Below are positions 1 to 10,000 of a stretch of 64,000 bases of DNA, one piece after another (positions within the stretch are counted from its first letter, which is position 1; every line of letters starts with the position of its first letter). The DNA is from Desulfococcaceae bacterium HSG9 (GTDB taxonomy: Bacteria; Desulfobacterota; Desulfobacteria; Desulfobacterales; JAUCGF01), in NCBI GenBank assembly GCA_030378005.1, contig JAUCGF010000073.1, forward strand, positions 48,066 to 112,065, read 5' to 3'. The notes below the pieces were generated by a model, which saw nothing but the letters and a program-made list of their open reading frames with translations, ran no database searches and was not told the DNA's origin. The translations under genes were made by a program, and so were the position numbers.

Positions 1-159
1 ACGGATATGGACAGGGTTGACGAGATCATCAATGAGATACGTGGAATCAGCGAGGAACCAGCTGACAGACTGACCGCACTGGCTGATGATTTTGAATATG
101 GAACCATCGTAAAAATTATCGAAGCAACAGAAACCGTTAGTGAGGAAAATAATGTTTGA
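1..159 (+). CDS. C-terminal end of an unidentified signalling protein (partial)
   Basis: The reading frame is open from base 1 and stops at a TGA at 157-159, giving the last 52 residues of a protein that begins outside the window. The residues are charged and helical (it ends TETVSEENNV). They resemble the short helical tails found after the last receiver domain in the sensor kinases downstream. The stop overlaps the start of the next kinase by 8 bases, as in the kinase pair at 13,118-13,125, so this is probably the upstream gene of a signalling operon. The family cannot be named from this piece. Confidence 0.6.
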   Translation, partial: TDMDRVDEIINEIRGISEEPADRLTALADDFEYGTIVKIIEATETVSEENNV

Positions 160-2401
160 AAACAAAAAACTTGAACAATCTGATATTCTTGCAGTTGACG
201 ACAATCCCGATAATCTTCGCCTGCTCGCCGATATTTTAAAGAAGATGAACTTTAAGGTACGACCTGCGAAAGATGGCCAGACAGCCCTTAAATCCGCCAT
301 AAGCAATCCACCTGATCTGATTTTGATGGATATTCTCATGCCCGGGATGGATGGTTATGAGACATGCGCGCATATAAAAGCGGATGACAGAACACGGGAA
401 ATTCCGGTTATATTTGTCAGCGCCTTGGACGCTTCATTAGACAAGGTAAAGGCGTTTAAGGTCGGCGGGGTTGATTATGTCAGCAAGCCCTTCAACGAAG
501 AGGAATTGCTGGCTCGTATCACGACCCATCTGTCTTTACGTAATATGCAGAAATCGCTTGCGGAAAAAAATGCCTGTCTGCAAAGCGAAATCATCGAACG
601 TAAGCGCGCCGAGAAAATTATAAAAGAGAGTGAAAAACGCTTTGCCACAGTTATGAACAGCATGGAAGCGGTGATGTATGTTGCGGACATGGAAACATAT
701 CAACTTCTGTTCGTCAATCAATATACGCGGGATACGTTTGGTGCCAGCGAAGGTGATATTTGCTGGCGCTTGCTTCAGGCGAATCAGAACGGTCCCTGCG
801 ATTTCTGTACAAACAAGCACCTAATTAAAAACGGAGAACCGGTCGGTGTGTATTCATGGGAATTTCATAATACGCTGACCGGACACTGGTATCAGATTCG
901 GGACAGGGCGATTTATTGGCCCGACGGTCGCCTTGTGCGAATGGAAATTGCAACGGACATCGACAAACTGAAACAGACCGAGGAAATTTTAAAGGCGGCA
1001 AAAAAGGCCGCCGAATCCGCCAACCAAGCCAAAAGCGCTTTTCTCGCCGGCATGAGCCATGAACTGCGAACGCCTCTCAACGGCATTCTCGGCTTTGCGC
1101 AAATTTTATCGCGAGATTCTTCTATCACTGATCAACAGCGACATGGTTTGGATGTCATTAAGCAAAGCGGCAATCATCTGTTATCCCTTATTAGCGATTT
1201 GCTTGATCTCGCCAAAGTGGAATCCGGCAAAACAGAATTGTACGAAACAGATTTTAATTTGCCGTCATTACTGATCGGCGTCAGTGAAATTATCAATATT
1301 CGGGCGCAAAACAAAGGCATTGGCTTTTATTCGGAATCTGCGGATGATTTGCCTGACAGCGTGCATGGTGATGAACGCCGATTGCGCCAAATCCTACTGA
1401 ACTTGTTGGGCAACGCGGTCAAATTCACCGATCAGGGCCGCGTCGCTTTGAAAGTCAGCGTGAAAGAAAGTGAACACACGGATTCTCCTCTGATCTGTTT
1501 CAGAATAGAAGACACCGGCATTGGTATCTCTCCTAAAGATATTGAGAGCATTTTTAATCCCTTTGAACAAGTCGGAGATAAAAAGCGTCAAATCAGGGGA
1601 ACCGGTTTGGGGCTGTCTATCAGTCAAAAATTAGTTGAATTGATGAGAGGGCGGTTGGAGGTCAGCAGTCAGATGAATGTCGGCACTCAATTCTGGTTTG
1701 AATTGCCTTTACCAATCATAGATTATTATATCGCTCCGATTAACGGACAACCGATTATCGGCGTGCAAGGCAACGTGCCCAAAATATTGATCGTAGATGA
1801 TAATGCGAGCAGTCGGGATGTATTGGCGGATTTGCTTGCACCGTTAGGCTTTCATATCGAACTGGCTGAGGATGGGCTTGAAGGATTGGCCAAAGCTCTG
1901 AAATGGCTGCCGGATGTGATTATCACCGATTTGGCCATGCCCAAATCGGACGGCTATGAGTTGATTCGCCAATTGCGCCAATCCTCTGTATTGAAAAAAA
2001 AGATTATCATTGTCGTTTCCGCTAACGTGCATGAGGCGAATAAGAGTATAGCGATTGGCAGTGACGCTTTTTTACCCAAACCGGTCAGAATTGAAACGCT
2101 TCTTGAGCAATTGCAGCGCCATCTGAATCTGACCTGGATATATGAAGATAAGACTAAAGAAACTGTCACAGAAGGCAGCATCTCTCTGCCGATGGTATTT
2201 CCCCCTGCATCTGAATTAAAGAAATTATATGAATTATCCATGATGGCTGATATTTATGAACTTGAGGAGCGCACAGCCATTCTTGATGATACGGATGCGA
2301 AGTATAAACCCTTTGTCACCAAAATGCGAGCCTTCCTTAAACAATATCGCATGGAGGAAGTGAGTAAATGGCTTGAAAGAGAAATAACGAATGACCGATA
2401 A
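152..2401 (+). CDS. Hybrid sensor histidine kinase REC-PAS-HisKA-HATPase-REC
   Basis: Cytoplasmic hybrid kinase of about 749 residues with no membrane segment. The order is: receiver (about 11-126, phospho-acceptor in LILMDILMPGMDG), a short coiled coil, a PAS domain (about 163-270), the HisKA dimerisation domain with the phosphorylated His in MSHELRTPLNG (about 303), the HATPase domain (about 404-520, with DTGIGI and GTGLGL), and a second receiver (about 544-656, VIITDLAMPKSDG). A helical tail (about 690-749) resembles the tail of the giant kinase at 7066. I prefer the ATG at 152 over the GTG at 140 because it agrees with the other members. It lacks an HPt domain, so phosphate probably goes to a partner. 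The downstream partner gene survives only as a remnant at 2391. Confidence 0.9.
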   Translation: MFENKKLEQSDILAVDDNPDNLRLLADILKKMNFKVRPAKDGQTALKSAISNPPDLILMDILMPGMDGYETCAHIKADDRTREIPVIFVSALDASLDKVKAFKVGGVDYVSKPFNEEELLARITTHLSLRNMQKSLAEKNACLQSEIIERKRAEKIIKESEKRFATVMNSMEAVMYVADMETYQLLFVNQYTRDTFGASEGDICWRLLQANQNGPCDFCTNKHLIKNGEPVGVYSWEFHNTLTGHWYQIRDRAIYWPDGRLVRMEIATDIDKLKQTEEILKAAKKAAESANQAKSAFLAGMSHELRTPLNGILGFAQILSRDSSITDQQRHGLDVIKQSGNHLLSLISDLLDLAKVESGKTELYETDFNLPSLLIGVSEIINIRAQNKGIGFYSESADDLPDSVHGDERRLRQILLNLLGNAVKFTDQGRVALKVSVKESEHTDSPLICFRIEDTGIGISPKDIESIFNPFEQVGDKKRQIRGTGLGLSISQKLVELMRGRLEVSSQMNVGTQFWFELPLPIIDYYIAPINGQPIIGVQGNVPKILIVDDNASSRDVLADLLAPLGFHIELAEDGLEGLAKALKWLPDVIITDLAMPKSDGYELIRQLRQSSVLKKKIIIVVSANVHEANKSIAIGSDAFLPKPVRIETLLEQLQRHLNLTWIYEDKTKETVTEGSISLPMVFPPASELKKLYELSMMADIYELEERTAILDDTDAKYKPFVTKMRAFLKQYRMEEVSKWLEREITNDR

Positions 2402-2538
2402 AATTTTAATTGTTGATGATGAGCCTGACAATTTAGACGTATTGCGCAATTGTTTGCACCAAGCCGGTTTTAAAGTGTTGGCAGCTAAAAGTGGCTGAAA
2501 TTGCCGGGTTGCTGAATATTACGTTTGAACGGAGATAA
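2391..2538 (+). pseudogene. Remnant of a REC-GAF-kinase-HPt gene: first and last codons joined by a deletion
   Basis: The ATG at 2391 overlaps the upstream stop exactly as the ATG at 13118 does. It encodes [20 protein letters not shown], identical to the start of the 960-residue kinase at 13118. After about 34 codons the sequence jumps to the last codons of such a kinase (EIAxLLNITxERR, as at 6918-6961), one base out of frame, so translation stops at 2496-2498. The join lies in GTGGCTGAA; a near-identical 9-mer occurs at both corresponding places in the full-length genes. That suggests a deletion of about 2.7 kb between short repeats. The 3' flank (2539-2620) also matches the flank after 6961. 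Confidence 0.85.
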
Positions 2539-2706
2539 AAAGCAGCCATTTTTATTTCAAAAATACAAGTTGTCGTCATGCAAGGCGAATGCAAATCTGT
2601 TTAACATATTATCAGGGCAAAAGTACCTGATAATCATGGTTGGCTTTTAGGCTCGTAATAGAGTTGGAAGTTATGCCGAATTATGATTAACATGAAAGGG
2701 GAAGAA

Positions 2707-3447
2707 ATGAGAAAACACATTTTAATGCTCGCTGTGATGTTTGTCGCTTTTTCTGCTCATGCGCAGGAAATTACAATTGGAACTGAGGATTTTCCGCCAT
2801 TCAGTTATGAGGGCACAAATGGTAAAGTGACAGGACTCTCTACTGAAGTTGTGCAAGCGGTCCTCGATGAAATTGGAGTTGAGGCTGAAATCGGTATATA
2901 TCCTTGGCCAAGAGCGTTTAACATGGCCTTAGTGGAAAAAAACCATCTGTTATTTTCTGTCTCGAGAACGAAAAAGAGAGAAAAAATGTTTAAATGGGTT
3001 GGCACTGTTTGCCCTTACAATGTTTACATGTACAAATTAAAATCAAGAAAAGATATCAAGATTGATTCAATTCCAGACATTAATAAATATAGTACCGGAT
3101 CTGTACGTAAAGACATTAAAATAGAATATTTGATTAACAAGGGAATTACCAATGTGGATTATGTTCTCAATGATGAACAAAACATAAAAAAAATGGTTAA
3201 GGGGAGAGTTGATGTCATTCCTTATCATGAACTGGGATTTGCTTACAAGGTAAATTTGCTAAAGTATAAAGGGGTTACGATGGATGATTTTGAGAAAGTA
3301 TATTTTTTAAAAGACATTTCTAAAGAGCTTTATATGGCTTTTGGGACAAAAACTTCTGACAGAGTGGTAGAAAAATTTAGAAAAGGTTTAGAGAAAATAA
3401 AACGAGATGGGGCTTTTGATAGAATTCATAAGAAATATTTACAGTAA
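2707..3447 (+). CDS. Periplasmic solute-binding protein, family 3 (amino-acid type)
   Basis: A 246-residue protein with a classic signal peptide (MRKHILMLAVMFVAFSAHA, predicted cleavage after AHA). A type-3 periplasmic binding fold follows, starting EITIGTEDFPPFSYEG and containing the typical GLSTEVVQAV and WPRAF segments, and it ends DRIHKKYLQ. The ATG at 2707 has an AAGGGGA ribosome-binding site at the right spacing; the upstream ATG at 2683 would add eight residues before the signal peptide. No permease or ATPase genes lie nearby. It may therefore act as a ligand sensor for the surrounding kinases, an inference from position. A decayed second copy lies at 3754-3870. Confidence 0.85.
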   Translation: MRKHILMLAVMFVAFSAHAQEITIGTEDFPPFSYEGTNGKVTGLSTEVVQAVLDEIGVEAEIGIYPWPRAFNMALVEKNHLLFSVSRTKKREKMFKWVGTVCPYNVYMYKLKSRKDIKIDSIPDINKYSTGSVRKDIKIEYLINKGITNVDYVLNDEQNIKKMVKGRVDVIPYHELGFAYKVNLLKYKGVTMDDFEKVYFLKDISKELYMAFGTKTSDRVVEKFRKGLEKIKRDGAFDRIHKKYLQ

Positions 3448-3479
3448 TAGTCTTGTTCATAACTCCGACCACCTATCGT

Positions 3480-3587
3480 TTTTTTGAGAGCAATGACGTT
3501 CAAGTCATTAAAACGCCACTATTTGCTATATCGGATGAAGCGAAAGTCTGTGAAATGCAAATGCTGGCTTATAGCTCCCAAAATCTG
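3480..3587 (+). pseudogene. Fragment of a serine/threonine kinase-ATPase-histidine kinase gene
   Basis: Read in frame, this piece gives VQVIKTPLFAISDEAKVCEM and continues QMLAYSSQNL. It aligns without gaps to residues about 826-855 of the giant kinase at 7066 (AQVVLHHARMLSDEAKVCEI). The DNA match is strongest over 3530-3587 against 9579-9636. Nothing else of the gene is left. The match ends exactly where the MITE-like element begins at 3588. Confidence 0.75.
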
Positions 3588-3727
3588 GTAGTCCCTACAA
3601 AACAGTGCAGGTTGTATAAATCGCAACTATAATCCTATGTAACCTACTGATATTACATGATCGCCATTTTGAGTGATAGTATGTAACCTATTGATTTTAT
3701 TGACCCGCACTGTTTTGTAGGGACTAC
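3588..3727 (+). mobile_element. MITE-like element, 140 bp with 21-bp perfect terminal inverted repeats
   Basis: The ends GTAGTCCCTACAAAACAGTG+C (3588-3608) and their exact reverse complement (3707-3727) enclose 98 bp. The inverted match continues imperfectly inward for about 14 more bases. A CTG trinucleotide flanks both ends (3585-3587 and 3728-3730), which could be a target-site duplication. Inside are two direct repeats starting TATGTAACCTA (about 3636 and 3680). There is no coding capacity, so a transposase would have to act in trans. It sits in a stretch of dead genes. Confidence 0.75.
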
Positions 3728-3753
3728 CTGAAATTGCGTATGATCACGAATAA

Positions 3754-3870
3754 AAAAAAACGGGTATTGCTTATAAATTCAAAAAACTACCGCCGTTTGA
3801 TCACGGAAAGCAAATAATCATACAAAATGGTGTTTTTGATCGAATTAATAAAAAATGGTTATCACAATAA
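3754..3870 (+). pseudogene. C-terminal remnant of a second solute-binding protein
   Basis: One frame reads [20 protein letters not shown] and continues to [14 protein letters not shown] and a stop at 3868-3870. The two ends match GFAYKVNLLKY and DGAFDRIHKKYLQ of the binding protein at 2707, with the middle deleted. It has no start or signal peptide. It lies 20 bases before the next kinase, so an intact binding protein probably once stood directly upstream of that kinase. Confidence 0.7.
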
Positions 3871-3889
3871 AAAATATTGGAAGGTATCT

Positions 3890-6800
3890 ATGCCGCGCAG
3901 CAATTTGATTAACCCCAAAGATTCTATCGCCGCCCAACTTTTAAAATGGGTGATTTGCTCGTATTTAATCATTACCTTTGCAGTAACATTGGTCCATTTA
4001 TCGATTGGATATCTCAATACCAAAGACCGGGTGAACAACGAACTCAAGGTGATCGGCAACACTTATGCACTTTCGCTTGCACAAGCACTATGGAATATGA
4101 GCCCGGAACAGTTGCAATCCATATTTTTAGGATTAGGGAAATTCCCATCCGTCGTAGGTGTTAAGCTGCTGGATGAGAGAGGTGAAGAAATCAGGGCTTC
4201 AGGAATGATTATCGCTCAAGACGGCACTGTTTTGAAAATCGCTTCAGATGGGAACCGTCTGCCGCTAAAAGGATATACGGGCTTATTTGAATTTTCATTT
4301 TCGATTATGCATAAGCGCGAAGATAAAGAAATCAAAGTGGGTAAAGCTTCGCTATATTCCGGTAACAAAGTGGTGTTCGACCGAGTCAAACTGAATTTTT
4401 TATTTATTATAATCAACTCTGTCATTACCGCTCTGGCAATGTGGATTATCGTATTATGGATCAGTCGGAAATTAACGCGTCCTCTGACTGAATTGACGGC
4501 CGCCACCGAACAACTCAGCATGGACCGATTGGATGAAATCAAAATAGATATCAAAACAGAGAAACATGATGAACTGAAAATACTGGAAGCGGCGTTTAAC
4601 AATATGGTGCGCAAACTATCCGCTTCTAAAAAAACCATACAAGAGTCCGAAAGCAAATACCGCAGCATTTTTGAAAATGCGGTCGAAGGCATTTTCCAAA
4701 TCGCGCTGGACGGCCGTTTTATCAGCGTCAACAATTCTATGGTGCAATATTTCGGATTCGAATCGCCCGCGGAAATGATGTCGTCTGTTACCGATATAGC
4801 TCTGCAATGCTATGCCGATCCTGCGGAAAAAGCCGAATCTCATAAAAACATTAACAAAAAAAATCGAATATCCGATATTGAACGGCGATTCAAACGCAAA
4901 GACGGCAGTTTGTTCTGGGGTTCCGAATCTGTGAGAGCGGTTCGCGATGTGGATGGCAAACTTCTGTATTTTGAAGGCACGCTCGTTGATATCACCGAAC
5001 GCAAGGCCAAAGAGAGCGCCCTGAGAGAACGCGAGATCGCCGAATTGGCCAACCGGGCCAAGAGCGACTTTTTAGCGAACATGAGCCATGAAATTCGTAC
5101 CCCGATGAACGCGATCATCGGATTTACCCATCTTTCTCTGCGCATGAAAACCACACCGCGCCAGCATGATTATCTGAGCAAGACTTTATCTTCGGCTGAG
5201 GCATTGCTCGGAATTATCAATGACATTCTTGATTTTTCCAAGATCGAAGCCGGCAAACTGGACATGGAACATACCAGTTTTTTCCTGAAAGATGTCATGG
5301 AAAATTTGTCTGCTCTGCTCGGCCCCGCAGCAGAGGAGAAAGGCATCGAAATATTGTTTGTCACAGACCCGGATGTGCCTTCGGCCCTTTTGGGTGACTC
5401 TTTGCGTCTCGGACAGGTTCTTATCAACCTGACAAATAATGCGATTAAATTCACGAACACCGGCAAGATCGTTATTGCTACGAAACTGATCGAAATGGAT
5501 GTGAACCGGGTGAAACTCCGCTTTGCCGTGCGTGACACAGGTATCGGGCTTACGCCAAAACAGATTGCCGGGCTTTTTCAGCCATTTACTCAGGCGGACG
5601 CCACCACAACCCGGAAATATGGCGGAACCGGTCTGGGCTTGACTATTAGCAAGCGTCTCGTGGAAATGATGAATGGCGATATTTCAGTGACCTCCCAACC
5701 CGGAAACGGAAGTGTTTTTGCATTCACCGCGGAGTTCGGACTGACTGCCGTGACCCAAATAATAAAAAAAGGGCGCAAACGCCCCTTGTCGCCTTCGGAA
5801 CCGATGGATCAGCAAGCTCCGGTACCATACGATTCGGATGAAGTTGATAGCTTGGCCAATATTAAGAACGCCAGCGTACTGTTAGTTGAAGATAATGCTA
5901 TCAATCAGCAGGTGGCGACCGAACTTCTGGAACAGGCCGGCATGATCGTAACGATTGCCTCTGACGGAAGGGAAGCGGTTAAAGTCGTCAATCAGACGCC
6001 AGTATTCGATCTTGTTTTCATGGATCTGGAAATGCCTGAAATGGACGGTTATGATGCATCGCGGGCCATACGTCTGGACACTCGATTTACGGATATCCCT
6101 ATTATCGCCATGACTGCCCATGCAATGTCCGGAGTCAAAGAAAAATGCCTGGACGCCGGAATGAACGACCATCTGTCCAAACCCATTGACCCCCCGGAAC
6201 TGAACGCCGCGCTGGTCAGATGGATCAAACCGAAAATAAAGGAGTGCAAACTTCAGTTTGCAAAAGAGACACCGGATCTCAGAAATCGGGTTTTTCCAAA
6301 AAACCCGATTTCTAAACGACCGATTTCTTCTAACGGTCTCCCGCAACAAATGCCCGATCTTGACATTGACACTGCCTTGAAACGACTGGGAGGCAACCGC
6401 AAGCTTTTGAAAAAGCTTTTAATCAATTTTGCGGATGACTATTCCGATATTACGGAAATACTGCGGAAAGCGCTTGCCAGTGGCGATACCGAATATATCC
6501 GGCGCACAGCGCATACAATCAAAGGTGTGGCCGGTAATATCGGTGCGGATAAGCTGTCTGAAGTCGCTGCAGAATTGGAAGCCGCATCTGTAAACGGCTT
6601 TCCGAATGATGAAATTATGAATCATTTTGAAACCGTTTTAAACCGGACAACGGCATCAGCCGGCACACTGAAAACCCAGCCGCCAAAAGTGCCGGCGGCT
6701 GTATCCGATTCATCTCCGAAATCGGATACTGACCGGGAAAAACTGGCCTCTTTGCTGTCAGAATTGGACGGCTATCTTGAACACGGCCAGTTTAAAGCCG

Positions 6801-6961
6801 CCCAATTGATAGATATTTTAAAACCGCTCCTGTCCGGTCCTGATTTCAGAGAGCCGTTGGAACGCCTCGAAGAACATATTGACGACTATAATTTTGACGA
6901 AGCGCGGGAGCCGGTGGCCGAAATTGCCAAGTTGCTGAATATTACGCTTGAGCGGAGATAA
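3890..6961 (+). CDS. Membrane hybrid sensor kinase TM-HAMP-PAS-HisKA-HATPase-REC-HPt
   Basis: A 1023-residue inner-membrane hybrid kinase. Two membrane helices (about 19-42 and 168-193) enclose a periplasmic sensor loop. They are followed by HAMP (194-250), PAS (253-370), HisKA with the phospho-His in [11 protein letters not shown] (about 398), HATPase (500-615), a receiver (663-780, [13 protein letters not shown]) and an HPt domain with its His in AHTIKGVAG (about 873). The ATG at 3890 has a GGAAGG site; the open frame from 3827 only reads the dead binding-protein tail out of frame and is not used. Palindromes A and B are inserted between receiver and HPt (6241-6313), adding about 30 residues absent from the paralogue at 13118. 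Confidence 0.9.
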   Translation: MPRSNLINPKDSIAAQLLKWVICSYLIITFAVTLVHLSIGYLNTKDRVNNELKVIGNTYALSLAQALWNMSPEQLQSIFLGLGKFPSVVGVKLLDERGEEIRASGMIIAQDGTVLKIASDGNRLPLKGYTGLFEFSFSIMHKREDKEIKVGKASLYSGNKVVFDRVKLNFLFIIINSVITALAMWIIVLWISRKLTRPLTELTAATEQLSMDRLDEIKIDIKTEKHDELKILEAAFNNMVRKLSASKKTIQESESKYRSIFENAVEGIFQIALDGRFISVNNSMVQYFGFESPAEMMSSVTDIALQCYADPAEKAESHKNINKKNRISDIERRFKRKDGSLFWGSESVRAVRDVDGKLLYFEGTLVDITERKAKESALREREIAELANRAKSDFLANMSHEIRTPMNAIIGFTHLSLRMKTTPRQHDYLSKTLSSAEALLGIINDILDFSKIEAGKLDMEHTSFFLKDVMENLSALLGPAAEEKGIEILFVTDPDVPSALLGDSLRLGQVLINLTNNAIKFTNTGKIVIATKLIEMDVNRVKLRFAVRDTGIGLTPKQIAGLFQPFTQADATTTRKYGGTGLGLTISKRLVEMMNGDISVTSQPGNGSVFAFTAEFGLTAVTQIIKKGRKRPLSPSEPMDQQAPVPYDSDEVDSLANIKNASVLLVEDNAINQQVATELLEQAGMIVTIASDGREAVKVVNQTPVFDLVFMDLEMPEMDGYDASRAIRLDTRFTDIPIIAMTAHAMSGVKEKCLDAGMNDHLSKPIDPPELNAALVRWIKPKIKECKLQFAKETPDLRNRVFPKNPISKRPISSNGLPQQMPDLDIDTALKRLGGNRKLLKKLLINFADDYSDITEILRKALASGDTEYIRRTAHTIKGVAGNIGADKLSEVAAELEAASVNGFPNDEIMNHFETVLNRTTASAGTLKTQPPKVPAAVSDSSPKSDTDREKLASLLSELDGYLEHGQFKAAQLIDILKPLLSGPDFREPLERLEEHIDDYNFDEAREPVAEIAKLLNITLERR
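6241..6261 (+). repeat. Palindromic repeat A, copy inside a kinase gene
   Basis: GGAGTGCAAACTTCAGTTTG+C, with inner inverted symmetry GCAAACT/AGTTTGC. It is translated as ECKLQFAK in the receiver-HPt linker of the kinase at 3890. Identical 21-mers occur at 7896 (in another gene, same frame) and at 51715 (between genes). Related copies are at 28044 (reverse), 29509 and 39414. Confidence 0.85.
6281..6313 (+). repeat. Palindromic repeat B, copy inside a kinase gene
   Basis: An inverted repeat whose arms are AGAAATCGGGTTTTT and AAACCCGATTTCT around a short centre, translated as [11 protein letters not shown]. It follows repeat A by 19 bases. Other copies are at 7770 (in the next gene, same frame) and at 27946 (between genes). 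Confidence 0.85.
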
Positions 6962-7065
6962 AAAATGAGGGCAACGGCCGGCAGCTATTTTTATTTTTAA
7001 ATCACAAGTTGTCGCCAGGCAAAGCTGATACAAATTTATTATGACACAAGAGGAAAAATATAATC

Positions 7066-10000
7066 ATGATTACCATACCAGACTATCGGAATCCGTTAAA
7101 AATATATGAAAGTTCCAGCTCGCTTGTCTTTCGGGCTGTCAAGGAGGAAGACAATCAGCCGATTATCCTGAAAATGCTGAAAGAGGACTACCCTTCGTCT
7201 GACGAACTGACTCGCTATCGACAGGAATATGACATCACCCGCAGCCTGACGGACCTGAGCGGTGTTGTTAATTTCTACAGTCTGGAGAAACACCGAAATA
7301 CGTTGATGATGCGCCTTGAAGACTTTGGCGGTGAATCTCTGAGAATATGGCTCGACCGGCAACGCGCTTTTACACTTGATGAATTGCTCACGTCAGCCAT
7401 TCGCATCACTGAGATTTTGGGTCAGATTCATAAACGGAACATTATTCATAAGGATATTTGCCCTTCAAATATCATTTTGAATCCCGCTTCGGGAGTGCTG
7501 AAAATTATTGATTTCGGGATTTCCACCCAATTGTCAAAGCAATATCGAACCCTTAAAAACCCGGATATGTTAGAAGGCACATTGGCATACATGTCTCCGG
7601 AGCAAACCGGGCGGATGAATCGCGCTTTGGATTATCGCACCGATTTTTATTCACTGGGCGTCACTTTTTACGAATTATTCACCGGCAAGCTACCTTTTGA
7701 AGCGAAAGATGCGATGGAATCAGTGCATTGTCACATCGCCAAACTGCCTGTGCCGCCCTGCGAATTACAAAATCGGGTTTTTTCAAAAAACCCGGTTTCC
7801 GTGCAAGAGATGATTTCTAATATCATAATGAAATTATTAGAAAAAACAGCGGAAGCACGTTATCTGAGCGCCTGGGGACTCAAAGCCGATTTAGAGGAGT
7901 GCAAACTTCAGTTTGCGAAAACAGGTCTGATTCGTCACTTTCGTTTGGCCCAAAAAGACATTTCAGATCGTTTTCAGATTCCGCAAAAACTCTACGGACG
8001 TGAAACTGAAACAGAGGCATTGCTTTCCACCTTTGAGCGGGTGGCGGGTGGCAAAACGGAAATGATGTTAGTTGCGGGTTATTCCGGTATCGGTAAGTCA
8101 GCATTAGTCAAAGAGATTTACAAATCGCTGGCTGAAAAACGGGGATATTTTGTCACCGGTAAATTTGACCAATTAGATCGTAATATTCCTTATAGCGCGG
8201 TTGTCATGGCATCTCAAGAGTTAGTCCGACAACTTCTCAGCGAAAGTGAAAAACAACTTGCGGTTTGGAAAGAAAAACTGTTAGCCGCTTTGGGAAATAA
8301 CGGACAAGTGATTATCGATATTCTTCCGGCAATCGAATCGCTTATCGGCAAACAACCGGCAGTTCCTCAACTGGGGCTGACTGAGTCTCAAAATCGCTTT
8401 GAGATGCTCTTCCAAAACTTTATGCACGTCTTTTGTCAACCAGAACATCCTTTAGTCGTTTTTTTGGATGATTTGCAATGGATCGATTCGGCAACACTTA
8501 AATTATTAGAACTGGTGATGAGCGACAGAGATAATACATCCTTCTTTTTTATCGGAGCGTATCGGGATAACGAAGTCGATCCGACCCATCCCTTACTCGC
8601 AACGCTTGACAAACTTCGTGAAGAACGTGTCACGATGAACCGCATCACCTTACACCCTTTGGCATTCGAACATATTCAGCAATTGATTGCCGAGAGTGTG
8701 CATCACACCCCGGAAGCGGTCAGCGCGTTGACGGATTCAGTCATGCGCAAAACGGGTGGCAATCCGTTTTTTGTGAATCTGTTTCTGCATACTTTGTATG
8801 AAGAGAATGCGCTTCATTTTGTCCCCCCGACATATAAACAAAAAGCCTGTTGGCAATGGGATATTGACCACATTGAACGCCTTGACATCACTGATAACGT
8901 TGTGGAGTTGATGATTGGCAAATTGAAAAAATTGCCCGAATCCGCTCAACAGGTTTTACGCCTGGCCGCCTGTGTCGGTAATCAATTTGATTTGAATACC
9001 CTGTCTGTCATTTATGAAAAATCAACCGCCGCCACATTTCAAGATGTGATGCCGGTGTTGACAGAAGGGTTCATCCAGCCCCTATCCGAACCGGAAATGA
9101 GCGGCAGCGACATTCACACGTCACAATGGATTATTCACCATTTTCAATTTTTGCATGATCGCGTTCAACAAGCCGCTTATGCCTTGATTGACGATGAACA
9201 AAAACGCGCCGTGCATCTGCTGATAGGTCGTCTGCTATTAAAAAACACACCTGCTGACGCATTAGAAGGAAAACTGTTTGATATTGCAGGACATTTTAAT
9301 CACAGTCTTGAATTGCTTGATAATCTGGCCGAACGGCGAAAAGTCGCCCAACTGAATTTAATGGCCGGGCAAAATGCGAAGATGGCAACGGCATATAGGG
9401 CTGCGGTCAGCTACTTAACAGCCGGGCGGGAATGCTTACCCGAAAAAAGCTGGGAAAATGAATATGACTTGACGCTCAATCTTTTTACCGAAGCGGCGGA
9501 AGCGGCTTACCTCAGTGGTGACTTTAAACAGATGGAACACCTGGCACAAGTGGTGTTACACCACGCACGAATGTTATCGGATGAAGCGAAAGTCTGTGAA
9601 ATTCAAATACAGTCTTATATCGCCCAAAATCTGCAACAAAAGGCTATTGAAACCGCATTAATTTTTCTCAAACGACTCGGTATCAGCTTCCCGGAAGAGC
9701 CAACACATGAAGATATCGGATTGGCTTTACAGACCATGCATGTTTCTCTCTCCGGTAAGTCCATCCGAAATCTCATTGACTTACATAAGATGACGAATAC
9801 TCATAACATATTGGCAATGCGAATTATGGGGGCAGTCGTTCCTACCGCTTACGCTGTGGCACCGGAACTGATGATTCTTCTGGTAGTGAAACAAGTTGCT
9901 TTATCGCTTGCTTATGGCAATATTGCTGAATCCGGTTTTTCGTATGTCTGTTACGGATTCATTCTCTGTGGTGTGGTTGGAGATATTGAAGCCGGATATG

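Noticed and set aside
3827..3889. N-terminal extension of the membrane kinase ([13 protein letters not shown]...)
   Set aside because: These codons are the dead solute-binding-protein tail read out of frame; the ATG at 3890 has its own ribosome-binding site and begins a normal N-terminus.
4216..4734. Long open frame on the - strand inside the membrane kinase
   Set aside because: It is opposite a well-supported kinase gene, has no recognisable domain and no ribosome-binding site.
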